In this document: positions 36,234 through 45,321 of the stretch, in pieces | Position numbering within the stretch: the stretch's first letter is position 1 | Layout of the letters: the number at the start of each line of letters is the position of its first letter | Assembly: GCF_000428905.1 (NCBI RefSeq) | Contig: NZ_AUAV01000014.1 | Coordinates: 1 to 64,000 of the forward strand | Direction: 5' to 3' | Origin: Brumicola pallidula DSM 14239 = ACAM 615 | Lineage (GTDB): Bacteria; Pseudomonadota; Gammaproteobacteria; Enterobacterales; Alteromonadaceae | DNA length: 64,000 nt | Translations under genes and position numbers: made by a program | The notes under the pieces: model-generated | The model's database searches: none | What the model saw: only the letters and a program-made list of their open reading frames with translations | Told to the model about the DNA's origin: nothing

Positions 36234-39200
36234 ATGCGACGACACTGGCTTTTCTCAATTTTTTCTGCAACTAAGCGCATTGCTTTGTTAGCTTTGTTTC
36301 TTATCAGCCCAGCATGTTTCGCATTGGGTGATAAATTAGCACGCCAAGACGGATCGACCTTGAGTTTAGTCGCTTACACCGGGATCACGCTGATTGTTTT
36401 GCTTCTTAGCTTGACCATTTATGCTTTTGTTAGTCTGAAATCTAAAGATAAAACTATTGAAATACATGATGAAGTGATTGCTCACAAGGACCAAATCATC
36501 AATAAAATGAACAATGGGATAATGCTTGTTGGTTTGCGAGGTAATGTTGTCGAATTGAGTAACCCTGCTGCCAAATTAATCGGGCGTGAGAAGAGTCGAG
36601 TATTGAATCAGCCTCTTGTTGATTTTTTTAAGGAAGAATCAAAAACCGCAATCAACAAAGCAATGGATGGTGGCGAAAGTGTAAAAATGTTGGTAACAGC
36701 CCCTTCAAGTAACATGGAACTGCGCTTAACTATTGCAAAGAACAGCTCAATGTACGATGGCGTCGCCTTCGTTGTGACCCTAGAAGACGTGAATAGTTAC
36801 GAAAAAGAAATCAAACAGACAAAGCTTAATCTAGGAGAACTTAATGAACTTACGGAACATTTATATCTAGGCCAATTGTTTATTGATTTTGAGTCTGAAA
36901 CCTTCCAAGCAAATCAGATATTATCTACTATTTTGGGTTACAGTGAAGACGTTTCAGGTGATTTTGACAAACTTCATCAGCTAATTTGCCCTAATAATAT
37001 TACGTTTTGGAAACAGTCTTTTGAGCTCGCCAAAGAGCAGCATGAGATTGATTTTAAGAGCGTGTTACAGTCGATTGAATTCAAAGTTCCAGTGCGTATT
37101 GTCGCCATTAGCACCGCTAAAAATAATAAAGGCAAGTCAACAGCGTTTAAGTTACTGGTGATCGATGAAACAGAAATTCGTCAAAACCAGAGGAAAGAAT
37201 ATTCAAGCGAGCAAAAAGTAAAAGCAATGTTAAATGTGTCGCTGCATCCTCTTTATATTCTTGATGACGAAGGTCGCATTATATTGGTTAATAATCCATT
37301 TGAACGTATGTTCGGTGTGCGTTTAGCCGATGTTAAAAATAAACGTTTTGATTTACTCAACCTAGTGCCCGAAGACATCAATATTCTACATAATCCAGAT
37401 GATACGCCTGTCGGTATCGGTCGAGCAATGAACCGTGAATTTACTGGTAAAGTGGGCAAAAATACCGAACAAGCGAATTTGGCAGCAGACGCGCCTCAGG
37501 GCTTTCATAACAATAATGACACAAATACAACACGACACTTGCGAGTCACTTTACAAGCTTTTGGCGATGATAAAAATGAACGCGCTGGTTTTGCTGGTAT
37601 GTTTCAAGACCTAACATTATTAACTGAAACACAGCGTCAGCTAGAATCAGAGAGAGCGCATTTTTCTAACTTACTCGACATTGCTCCAATAGCCGTGGCT
37701 ACTGTCGATGCAGATGACAAAATAGTGCATGCCAATACGGCAATGACTGAGCGCTTGGGTTTAAATGAGAAAGAACTCAAAAAAGGAACCTTCTATCAAT
37801 TGTTCAACGACGCTGATGCTGCGGCCCGAGCGGCTAAACAGTTGCATCAAACTGGCCGATTGAGAGATTTTCATACCAGCTTGCGTGGCAAAAACGAAGT
37901 GATGCACCCGAGCGAGTTGCATATCGATTTATTTGATAAAGAAAAAGAGCAATATGTTTGTTGGATTTCAGATCGTTCAGGCGAGAAGTTTCAAGAAGAT
38001 AAATTTCACGGCCTACTTGAGCATAGCAGCATGCCAATGGCAATTTTGGATGAAAAAGGCTTTTCGAGCATTAATCCTGCTGCTTGTGAATTCTTCGGTG
38101 TCGAGAATGAAGATGATTTATGGGGATTTGCGCCATATTCACTCGACTTGAACAAAGATGAAGGCGAAGCTTATGAACTAGAGCGTATCGTCAACAAGGT
38201 AAAATATGACGGCAGAGCAAAATCTATTAATTGGGAACATAAAGCAGGCTCAAAATCACGTCCTTGCCACGCCACCTATATCCCCATATACAAAGGCAAG
38301 GAGTTCGACTCAATACTTTGTATGTGGACAGACTTAACTGAAATCATTCAAGCTGATCAGGCACGCTTAGAAGCGATTACTGCGCATAAAGAGGCTGAGC
38401 GCGAAGTGGCTGAAAAGCAACTGCTGTTGCGTTCAAGTCATGAGCAACTAACCACTAAACTCAAAGATTTACGTGACACTGAGACCAAGCTTCAGTTAGC
38501 CCAAGATGAAATATCCGAAGCTAAGATTGAATACATCACGCTACAAGAGCAGCATCAACGCGTAACTGATAATCTTCAAAAGGTGCAAAGCCAGTATTCA
38601 CAAAGCAGAGAAATGCTGAGTGAAGCGCGAGATGTAAATAATACATTGACCGAGCAATTAGCGCTTTCAACTGAGAAAGTGAATAACTTACAAAGCCAGC
38701 GCAATGAAATTTCAAATCAACTGCAGTTAAGCGAGGAAAACTACCAAGAAGCGCAACAGCAGCTTGAAGTCAGTGAGGAAAATTCCAAGCAACTGCAATT
38801 GCAACAACAGCAACAACAAGAAAAAATGCAGGCTTATGTGACTCAGATAGATTCACTGAAGGAATCGATTACCGATAAAGATGCAGAAATTAGCAAAGTT
38901 GGCTCGCAAATTACAGGCCTTCAAGAGCAATTACACACCAGTGATAGTAATAGTGAAAAGTTAAAAAAAGCCCTCATTAATCAGCGTAAAGCTGGCGAAG
39001 AAGCAGAGAAACAACGTCGTGAAATTGAACAAACTTATAAACTTGCGCAGTCTGAACTGACTAACAAAGTGCGTCATGTTGAGCATTTACAAAATGAAAT
39101 GCAGAAATTTGAAGAGATGTCGAACCAAGAAAAAGGCGACATGGCGGCCCAACAAAGCAAATTGATGCAAGAGTTAGAAGAGAAGCAAAATGTGTTGCAA

Positions 39201-40823
39201 GAAACCCAACGCGCACTTGATGAGGCCAAACAAACTGCCGAAAAAGAGAAAATTGAGAAACAAAAACAACAGGATGAAATGAAGCGTGTTGAAGCGGAAT
39301 TAGCTGAAGCTGAACAACACGCAGAACGCAAGCTACAAGAAATGATAGAGGCTGAAGAGCTGCGCTTGGCTGAGCAACAGAAACTGCATGAAGAGCTCAA
39401 AGAGAAACAACAAAAACTGCTTGAAACCGAGCAGATATTGAGTGACGCCAAACAGCAAACAAAGGCTGAAAAAGCTGAAAAACTTCGTCAACAAGAATTG
39501 TTTAATAAGCTTCAAACCGAACTGCAAGAAATTGAACAGCACAGTGCGGCACAGCAGGCTAAAATTGAGCAGTCGGGTAAGCAGTGGGAACAACATCAGG
39601 CTCAACTTAAGCAGGAAGTCGAAGCTAAGCGTCAGCAGTTGCAAGATTCACAGACTAAGTTAGACGAAATTCAACAACAAGCTGAGGCCGAGAAATTAGC
39701 GCGTATTGAAAAAGAGCAGAAACTAGAGCAATTAGCGGTTGAATTGTCTGATGTTGAAAGCAGAGCAAGTAAGCAACGTGAAATGCTTGAAGGTAGCGAA
39801 GAACAATGGACAGCCCATCACAAGCAAATTGAAGAGCAGAAAAAACAATTGCAACAAGCTCTTATTGACGCACAGACACAAAACAAGAGCTTGCAAGAGA
39901 AACTGCAAGGTAACTTAACTGAATTACAGCAAGCAGAGTCGCAAGTGTCTGAAACGCAGTCAGCAGAGAACAAGCTGCAAGATGAGCTCAACAATGCCAA
40001 AGCGCAGCAAGAAGAGCTTGAAGCGCATATCAAACAGCAAGAGCAGCAAGAGCTCGCGCTTAAGAAGCAAGTTGAGGAACAACAGGCCACCTTGTTAGGG
40101 CGTGAACAAAGTATTCAGGCAATGGAAGATAAACAAGAGCAGTTGTTAGCTCAGTTAGAAGCCGTTCAGCAAGAGTATAGCCAAAGTAAACAGAGTTTAA
40201 GCGAGCAACAAAATAATCAGTCAGGTCTTGCCGAGCAATTAGCGTCATTAGAAAATGAACTGCAATCCAGTAAAGCCCAGTTAGATGACAAAGAGCAAGC
40301 GTTACAGCAAGCTCAGCGGCAGTTACAGAGTAATGAAGAAATACTGGCAGAGCAAGAAGACGCTCTGGTAGCTGCACATAAAGAAGAGTTACATCAAGCG
40401 CAAGAGCAAATGAAAACCAAGCAGCAGGAAAGCGCTGAACCGGCACCAGAGTCTGCTATTGCGAAAATGCGAATGCCTGAAAACCCAAGCATGTGGTTTG
40501 ACTTATTGCCTTATTTACAGCAGCAAGGGCAGGTTGATTCATTATCTACGGCGCTAAATGAATTGATTAGTGAGCTAGAGACCGTTATTACGTCTACGGA
40601 CAATGCTGTGATGCAAGATAATAATGGTGAAATATTACGGGGCGCTAGGAAGCTTGTTCAAACGGGTAAAAAAGTAAACGCGGATGCATTGGTTGATGTA
40701 GTCAGTCGCCTAGAAGTAGACTGCGGATCGGGTATGCTGGATAACATCTCTATTGCTTGGCCAAATACCAAACGTGCGTTTTCTAATACACTGCGCGTTA
40801 TATATGAGAATTTGCATGGCTAA
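36234..40823 (+). CDS. Giant PAS / coiled-coil protein with degenerate HPt-like C-terminus
   Basis: 1529 residues from ATG 36234. A signal-like helix (about 15-31) and a transmembrane helix (about 47-67) anchor it in the inner membrane. The cytoplasmic part has four or five PAS-type domains (about 90-190, 205-315, 325-465, 475-580, 590-705), then roughly 700 residues of Gln/Glu/Lys-rich coiled coil. The last 115 residues look like a helical HPt bundle: the segment ARKLVQTGKKVNADALVDVV aligns by eye with AHxLKGxxxxxGAxxL motifs, but the phospho-accepting His is Arg (R1472). No kinase, GGDEF or MCP domain is present. It lies 221 bases after pdsS on the same strand, so a scaffold or non-phosphorylatable modulator of that system is plausible. 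Confidence 0.85.
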   Translation: MRRHWLFSIFSATKRIALLALFLISPACFALGDKLARQDGSTLSLVAYTGITLIVLLLSLTIYAFVSLKSKDKTIEIHDEVIAHKDQIINKMNNGIMLVGLRGNVVELSNPAAKLIGREKSRVLNQPLVDFFKEESKTAINKAMDGGESVKMLVTAPSSNMELRLTIAKNSSMYDGVAFVVTLEDVNSYEKEIKQTKLNLGELNELTEHLYLGQLFIDFESETFQANQILSTILGYSEDVSGDFDKLHQLICPNNITFWKQSFELAKEQHEIDFKSVLQSIEFKVPVRIVAISTAKNNKGKSTAFKLLVIDETEIRQNQRKEYSSEQKVKAMLNVSLHPLYILDDEGRIILVNNPFERMFGVRLADVKNKRFDLLNLVPEDINILHNPDDTPVGIGRAMNREFTGKVGKNTEQANLAADAPQGFHNNNDTNTTRHLRVTLQAFGDDKNERAGFAGMFQDLTLLTETQRQLESERAHFSNLLDIAPIAVATVDADDKIVHANTAMTERLGLNEKELKKGTFYQLFNDADAAARAAKQLHQTGRLRDFHTSLRGKNEVMHPSELHIDLFDKEKEQYVCWISDRSGEKFQEDKFHGLLEHSSMPMAILDEKGFSSINPAACEFFGVENEDDLWGFAPYSLDLNKDEGEAYELERIVNKVKYDGRAKSINWEHKAGSKSRPCHATYIPIYKGKEFDSILCMWTDLTEIIQADQARLEAITAHKEAEREVAEKQLLLRSSHEQLTTKLKDLRDTETKLQLAQDEISEAKIEYITLQEQHQRVTDNLQKVQSQYSQSREMLSEARDVNNTLTEQLALSTEKVNNLQSQRNEISNQLQLSEENYQEAQQQLEVSEENSKQLQLQQQQQQEKMQAYVTQIDSLKESITDKDAEISKVGSQITGLQEQLHTSDSNSEKLKKALINQRKAGEEAEKQRREIEQTYKLAQSELTNKVRHVEHLQNEMQKFEEMSNQEKGDMAAQQSKLMQELEEKQNVLQETQRALDEAKQTAEKEKIEKQKQQDEMKRVEAELAEAEQHAERKLQEMIEAEELRLAEQQKLHEELKEKQQKLLETEQILSDAKQQTKAEKAEKLRQQELFNKLQTELQEIEQHSAAQQAKIEQSGKQWEQHQAQLKQEVEAKRQQLQDSQTKLDEIQQQAEAEKLARIEKEQKLEQLAVELSDVESRASKQREMLEGSEEQWTAHHKQIEEQKKQLQQALIDAQTQNKSLQEKLQGNLTELQQAESQVSETQSAENKLQDELNNAKAQQEELEAHIKQQEQQELALKKQVEEQQATLLGREQSIQAMEDKQEQLLAQLEAVQQEYSQSKQSLSEQQNNQSGLAEQLASLENELQSSKAQLDDKEQALQQAQRQLQSNEEILAEQEDALVAAHKEELHQAQEQMKTKQQESAEPAPESAIAKMRMPENPSMWFDLLPYLQQQGQVDSLSTALNELISELETVITSTDNAVMQDNNGEILRGARKLVQTGKKVNADALVDVVSRLEVDCGSGMLDNISIAWPNTKRAFSNTLRVIYENLHG

Positions 40824-40855
40824 GCAGGGTTTAAAAAAGTACTAATAGTGAGCAC

Positions 40856-40883
40856 AAAAGGCCTTCATCTGAAGGTCTTTCTC
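40856..40883 (+). terminator. Probable terminator after the PAS/coiled-coil gene
   Basis: AGGCCTTC ATCT GAAGGTCT followed by TT-C-T forms an 8-bp stem (one G-U) 34 bases after the stop. The T-tract is short. Confidence 0.55.
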
Positions 40884-41118
40884 ACAGTAGGGACGTTGGT
40901 GTCTCTTGCTCTTATATCAACTGAGCTAAGCCTATTCTAGAGCGTTCGTAAGGCAACAATAATCGCAGTTATTTACGCTATATTCTGCGCTAAGCTGAAT
41001 AAAGGCTCGCAGACCATAGCAATCACTTGTTACTATTCACACCTGTGATGATTAGTTCGGTGATTTATGTAAATGGCCCTGATACTCATCTTTATTTATT
41101 CAATCAAAGAGGCCTGTT
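40884..41118. other. Intergenic region before recJ
   Basis: About 235 bases with no gene, following the terminator. It marks the right boundary of the segment between dsbC and recJ. No att-like repeat or tRNA was seen here. Confidence 0.4.
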
Positions 41119-42837
41119 TTGCAAATACAGAGACGCCACGCGGTCACTCCAAATTCTATTGACTCCCAATTGCCAGCTATTTTAGACAGGTTATATCGAA
41201 ATCGTGGCGTTACTGACATTGCTCAAATACAAACGCAAATTAAAAAGTTACGCCACTATAATGAATTAAAAGGAATTGAAGTCGCTTCAAATTTAATTTG
41301 TGACGCAATAAAACAAAGCAAAGCTATTTGTATTATTGGCGATTTTGACGCTGACGGTGCAACGAGTACCGCTATTTGTATGTTAGCTTTAAAAGCATTT
41401 GGGCACACAAATGTCGATTACTTAGTGCCAAACAGATTTGATTTTGGTTATGGTTTAAGCCCTGAAATTGTTGATGTTGCTTATCAGCAAAATGCTGAAT
41501 TTATTATAACTGTTGATAACGGTATATCATGTGTAGAAGGGGTCAGTCACGCTAAAGAATTAGGCATGAAAGTGGTGGTCACAGATCATCACTTGCCAGG
41601 TCTTACGCTTCCTAACGCTGATGCTATTGTTAATCCTAACCAACCGGGTTGCGAGTTTACATCTAAAAATTTAGCCGGTGTTGGCGTTGCTTTTTATGTC
41701 ATGTTAGCAGTAAAAGCACAGTTGCAAAATGAAGGGTGGTTCGAGCAAAAAAATATTCAAGCGCCCAACTTAGCAAATTACCTTGATATTGTGGCGTTAG
41801 GTACCGTTGCTGATGTTGTGCCATTAGACGAAAATAACCGAGTATTGGTGCATCAAGGCTTGCAGCGTATACGCAGTGGCATAGCTCGCCCGGGTATCAG
41901 GGCGATATTAGAAGTAGCGGCAAGACCCTGTCATAAATTATCATCTACTGATCTTGGTTTTGTGCTAGGCCCTCGCTTAAATGCAGCGGGCAGACTAGAT
42001 GACATGTCATTGGGAATAGAATGTTTGCTGACCGAAGATGAACATATAGCGCGTCAAATCGCGGCTCGTCTTGATGCCTTAAATCTAGAGCGCAGAGAAA
42101 TTGAATCTTCAATGAAAGATGAAGCCGAAAAAGCGCTCGAAGCATTCATTTCACAAGGCAACGAATTACCTTCGGGTGTTGTGCTTTACCAATCCGATTT
42201 TCACCAAGGTGTTATAGGTATTTTGGCGGGTAGGATCAAAGAAAAATATTATCGGCCCACTATTGTGTTCGCTCAACAAGATGCAGAGTCGATTAAAGGT
42301 TCTGCTAGGTCAGTGCCTGGTGTGCACATTCGAGATTTGTTAGAGACAGTAAATACCCAAAACCCCGGCTTAATTGATAAGTTTGGAGGCCATGCGATGG
42401 CAGCAGGACTAAGCATGAAAACAGCACGCCTTAGTGCATTCAAATTGGCATTTGAAGCGGCTGTAGTTCAGGCCACTAAAGGTCTGCCTACACAAAACCT
42501 GATTTTGTCAGATGGGACTCTTAATTGCCAAGAAATTAACATTGAAAATGCGGGCCTTATAAAATTAGCGGTTCCTTGGGGGCAGACGTTTGAGGAGCCA
42601 TTATTTGATGGCATATTCCAAATGCGTAGCCAGCGGATCGTAGGCAAAAATCACTTAAAAATGGTCGTCAGTTTAGATGGTATTGAGTTCGATGCGATTG
42701 CTTTTAATATCGACTTAGCGACATGGCCAAATTCGAAGATTCGGCAAGTAAAGCTCGCTTATAAATTGGATATTAATGAATTTAGAGGCCAAATCAGTGT
42801 ACAATTGCTAGTACAAGCGCTCGAATCAGCGGACTAA
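41119..42837 (+). CDS. recJ: Single-stranded-DNA-specific exonuclease RecJ
   Basis: 5'-3' ssDNA exonuclease for recombination (RecFOR path), mismatch and base-excision repair; cytoplasmic. 572 residues, like E. coli (577). DHH phosphoesterase motifs: DFDADGATS, ITVDNGI, VTDHH, then the DHHA1 domain with GRIKEKY and SARSVPG, and KFGGHAMAAG. The start is TTG, with GAGG 5-6 bases upstream. Another RecFOR-path gene, recO, lies 400 bases downstream, which is not the E. coli arrangement (prfB-lysS). Confidence 0.96.
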   Translation: MQIQRRHAVTPNSIDSQLPAILDRLYRNRGVTDIAQIQTQIKKLRHYNELKGIEVASNLICDAIKQSKAICIIGDFDADGATSTAICMLALKAFGHTNVDYLVPNRFDFGYGLSPEIVDVAYQQNAEFIITVDNGISCVEGVSHAKELGMKVVVTDHHLPGLTLPNADAIVNPNQPGCEFTSKNLAGVGVAFYVMLAVKAQLQNEGWFEQKNIQAPNLANYLDIVALGTVADVVPLDENNRVLVHQGLQRIRSGIARPGIRAILEVAARPCHKLSSTDLGFVLGPRLNAAGRLDDMSLGIECLLTEDEHIARQIAARLDALNLERREIESSMKDEAEKALEAFISQGNELPSGVVLYQSDFHQGVIGILAGRIKEKYYRPTIVFAQQDAESIKGSARSVPGVHIRDLLETVNTQNPGLIDKFGGHAMAAGLSMKTARLSAFKLAFEAAVVQATKGLPTQNLILSDGTLNCQEINIENAGLIKLAVPWGQTFEEPLFDGIFQMRSQRIVGKNHLKMVVSLDGIEFDAIAFNIDLATWPNSKIRQVKLAYKLDINEFRGQISVQLLVQALESAD

Positions 42838-42956
42838 AGTGCATTTTTAATTAACTAAACAGTCGGCTCGCTAAGTCATTTTGAGCAACCAGCATACACA
42901 GTTATAACCGAACTCATTACTCTGTAATGTGGGTGAAAAAGAGGTAGATTAGAACG

Positions 42957-43238
42957 ATGGCTAGAAAAACAGCTTTGCAAACATTACTAGAAACCCATCC
43001 AAACTTGGTTCATTCAGAACTATGCAAAGTGACTTCACATGTTCAACGAGAAGAAGATGGTTGGTATGTCAACACTCTCTTAATTATCAATTTGGATGTG
43101 CCTTTTATATTCAAACGTCGAAAAAAGTATAACAATTTGGAAAGTAGGGTCGTCAATTTAACTTATTACCCTGAAGTAAAAGAAGTGGCGGGTATGCAAT
43201 TTGAAACCATGAAAGTGGTCAGGATCAAAGTGAGCTAG
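42957..43238 (+). CDS. Conserved-looking 93-residue protein, unknown function
   Basis: Not recognised. Small basic cytoplasmic protein with a central beta-rich segment (YVNTLLIINLDVPFIF) and a basic turn FKRRKKY, then alternating strands to the C-terminus. It looks like a single alpha+beta domain with no signal peptide or metal motif. AGAGGT precedes the ATG by about 12 bases. It ends one base before the recO start, so co-expression with recO (and perhaps recJ) is likely, suggesting a nucleic-acid-related role by context only. Confidence 0.65.
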   Translation: MARKTALQTLLETHPNLVHSELCKVTSHVQREEDGWYVNTLLIINLDVPFIFKRRKKYNNLESRVVNLTYYPEVKEVAGMQFETMKVVRIKVS

Positions 43239-43239
43239 C

Positions 43240-43962
43240 TTGAATAAAGATATTTACGATGGTTACGTGCTCCATCGGCGACCGTATCGTGAAACCAGCC
43301 TAATTGTTGATTTTTTTACTCTACAAAATGGCAGAGTTAGCGCAATGGCCAAAGGAGCAAGACGTCCAAAATCAGATAAAAAAAGCGTTTTGCAACCACT
43401 TCAGGCCGTCAACTTTGAATTAGTCGGACGCGGTACCTTGCGAAATTTATCAAGAATTGAATCGACCTCTAGATCGTATTTACTTTCACAGCAAAGCTTA
43501 TTTTGTGTGTTTTATTTGAATGAAGTATTGAACAGGGCGCTGCCTGAATCTGAACCCTTTACTCGCTTGTTCCAACAATATGAGTTGTCCTTAAATATGC
43601 TGCAACGGTTATCAACTGAAGGGGGGGAATTAGTCGATATTGAGCCCATATTGAGAAATTTTGAATTTGTTTTGTTGGAAGAATTAGGTTATTTCCCTGA
43701 CTTTACTTACGACTCACAAAACGAATTAGAAATAGTGCCTGATAAGAGCTACTCGTTAATGAATGAAATTGGTTTTGTGGAGTGCGACCAGAATCTATCG
43801 TTCGCAATTAGCGGTGAGGATATATTGGCTATTAATAATAATGATTGGAAGTCATCTTCACTTAAAGCGGCAAAAAAGATAAGTCGTATTGCTTTGCATC
43901 CAATATTAGGCGACAAACCGATTAAAAGCCGTGAACTATTTAGTACTAAAATTACTATTTAA
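43240..43962 (+). CDS. recO: DNA repair protein RecO
   Basis: Helps RecR and RecF load RecA onto SSB-coated ssDNA and anneals strands. 240 residues, similar to E. coli. N-terminal OB fold (GYVLHRRPYRETSLIVDFF, GRVSAMAKGARRP, SVLQPLQ) followed by the helical domain ending GDKPIKSRELF, which matches the family signature. The start is TTG, one base after the previous stop. The zinc-finger cysteines of some RecO proteins are absent, as in E. coli. Confidence 0.95.
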   Translation: MNKDIYDGYVLHRRPYRETSLIVDFFTLQNGRVSAMAKGARRPKSDKKSVLQPLQAVNFELVGRGTLRNLSRIESTSRSYLLSQQSLFCVFYLNEVLNRALPESEPFTRLFQQYELSLNMLQRLSTEGGELVDIEPILRNFEFVLLEELGYFPDFTYDSQNELEIVPDKSYSLMNEIGFVECDQNLSFAISGEDILAINNNDWKSSSLKAAKKISRIALHPILGDKPIKSRELFSTKITI

Positions 43963-44024
43963 AATAACGACTTAAAATAAACCATTTATTTACTAAATCT
44001 ATTCGGCCATCCCAGGAGAGCTAC

Positions 44025-44765
44025 GTGCAAGATATACTATTAGGTGTCAACATTGACCATATTGCGACGCTTCGCAATGCCAGAGGTACAAACTACCCAA
44101 ATCCAGTTCATGCGGCTGACATTGCCGAAAGGGCTGGAGCCGATGGTATTACGGTACACTTGCGTGAGGACCGCAGACACATAAAAGATCAAGATGTGTA
44201 TTTACTCAAAGAAACCATCAATACACGTCTCAATCTTGAAATGGCGGTAACCGACGAAATGTTAGCAATTGCCGCAAAAGTACGACCAGAATTTTGTTGT
44301 TTAGTGCCCGAAAAAAGACAAGAGTTGACCACTGAAGGTGGTTTGGACGTGGCCGGCAACCTAGCAAAAATGCAAGCTGCTTGTGAGCAATTAAAGGCGC
44401 AAAGTACCCTCGCCTCATTATTCATAGACGCTGATGAAAGACAAATTGAAGCTGCAGTTGCGGCCGGTGCTCCTTACATCGAAATCCATACCGGACAATA
44501 TGCAGAGGCGAGGAATGAAGCGCAAGCTGAGTTCGAATTAGCCAAACTCGTGAAGGGTATAGAATATGCACACAAATTGGGACTGAAAATAAATGCAGGT
44601 CATGGTTTGCATTATCACAACGTGAAACCAATTGCGGCCATTCCTCAATTAATTGAGTTGAATATTGGACACAGTATTATCGCTCGAGCCACATTTGATG
44701 GTCTTGAAAAAGCAGTAAGAGATATGCGTTTATTAATGCAAGAAGCAAGATTAATGCAGCGTTAA
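44025..44765 (+). CDS. pdxJ: Pyridoxine 5'-phosphate synthase
   Basis: Condenses the PdxA product with deoxyxylulose 5-phosphate to form PNP; TIM barrel, cytoplasmic. 246 residues. Signature segments: [66 protein letters not shown] and [12 protein letters not shown]. The start is GTG, preceded by AGGAG at 5 bases. The order recO-pdxJ-acpS is conserved in gammaproteobacteria. Confidence 0.97.
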   Translation: MQDILLGVNIDHIATLRNARGTNYPNPVHAADIAERAGADGITVHLREDRRHIKDQDVYLLKETINTRLNLEMAVTDEMLAIAAKVRPEFCCLVPEKRQELTTEGGLDVAGNLAKMQAACEQLKAQSTLASLFIDADERQIEAAVAAGAPYIEIHTGQYAEARNEAQAEFELAKLVKGIEYAHKLGLKINAGHGLHYHNVKPIAAIPQLIELNIGHSIIARATFDGLEKAVRDMRLLMQEARLMQR

Positions 44766-44872
44766 ATTGTTAAGTAATGGTCAACTTATGCTGACGTTGT
44801 TAGTTATATTTACGAGTCGTTGTGGGTGCTGTGGTATATACTCTGCAATTGGATACAAAAAAGGAGTAGGGA

Positions 44873-45316
44873 ATGCCAATTATTGGGGTCGGAACTGATA
44901 TAGTAGAAATTGCTAGGTTGCAAGCAAGTATCGAGCGCTCTGACTCAATGGCAAAGCGAATATTGACTCCTAATGAGTATAAAGACTATTTGGCATTAAC
45001 TAATTTAGCCAGAATTAGTCCCCGCCAACAAGCGGAAACGAACGATAAAGCTGCGCTTAACCTAAGCTCACAAGCGCGATTTTTAGCCAAACGCTTTGCT
45101 GCAAAAGAAGCCGCAGTTAAAGCCATTGGTAATGGTATCGGTAATGGAGTGAGTTGGCAGCAAATTGAAATTGTCCATTACCTGACAGGCCAGCCATATT
45201 TGATAGTGAACGGTCATCTTGAATTGCTGTTTCAGCAGAAAGGAGTAAACCACACTCATCTTTCTATATCAGATGAAAAGCATTACGCAACCGCTACAGT
45301 AATTTTAGAGAGTTAA
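44873..45316 (+). CDS. acpS: Holo-[acyl-carrier-protein] synthase
   Basis: Transfers 4'-phosphopantetheine from CoA to ACP. 147 residues, about 20 more than E. coli AcpS (126). The Mg-binding Asp of GVGTDIVEIARL and the Glu of RFLAKRFAAKEAA are present, as is the C-terminal HYATATVILES. The extra residues form an insertion of about 21 residues (between YKDYLAL and ARFLAKRF), polar and Gln/Asn-rich, in the surface loop before the second helix. It probably leaves the active site intact. Confidence 0.95.
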   Translation: MPIIGVGTDIVEIARLQASIERSDSMAKRILTPNEYKDYLALTNLARISPRQQAETNDKAALNLSSQARFLAKRFAAKEAAVKAIGNGIGNGVSWQQIEIVHYLTGQPYLIVNGHLELLFQQKGVNHTHLSISDEKHYATATVILES

Positions 45317-45321
45317 CGATT

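Noticed and set aside
40060-40446. 128-codon minus-strand frame
   Set aside because: Shadow of the low-complexity coiled-coil region of the giant PAS gene; such antisense frames are common opposite Gln/Glu-rich coding.
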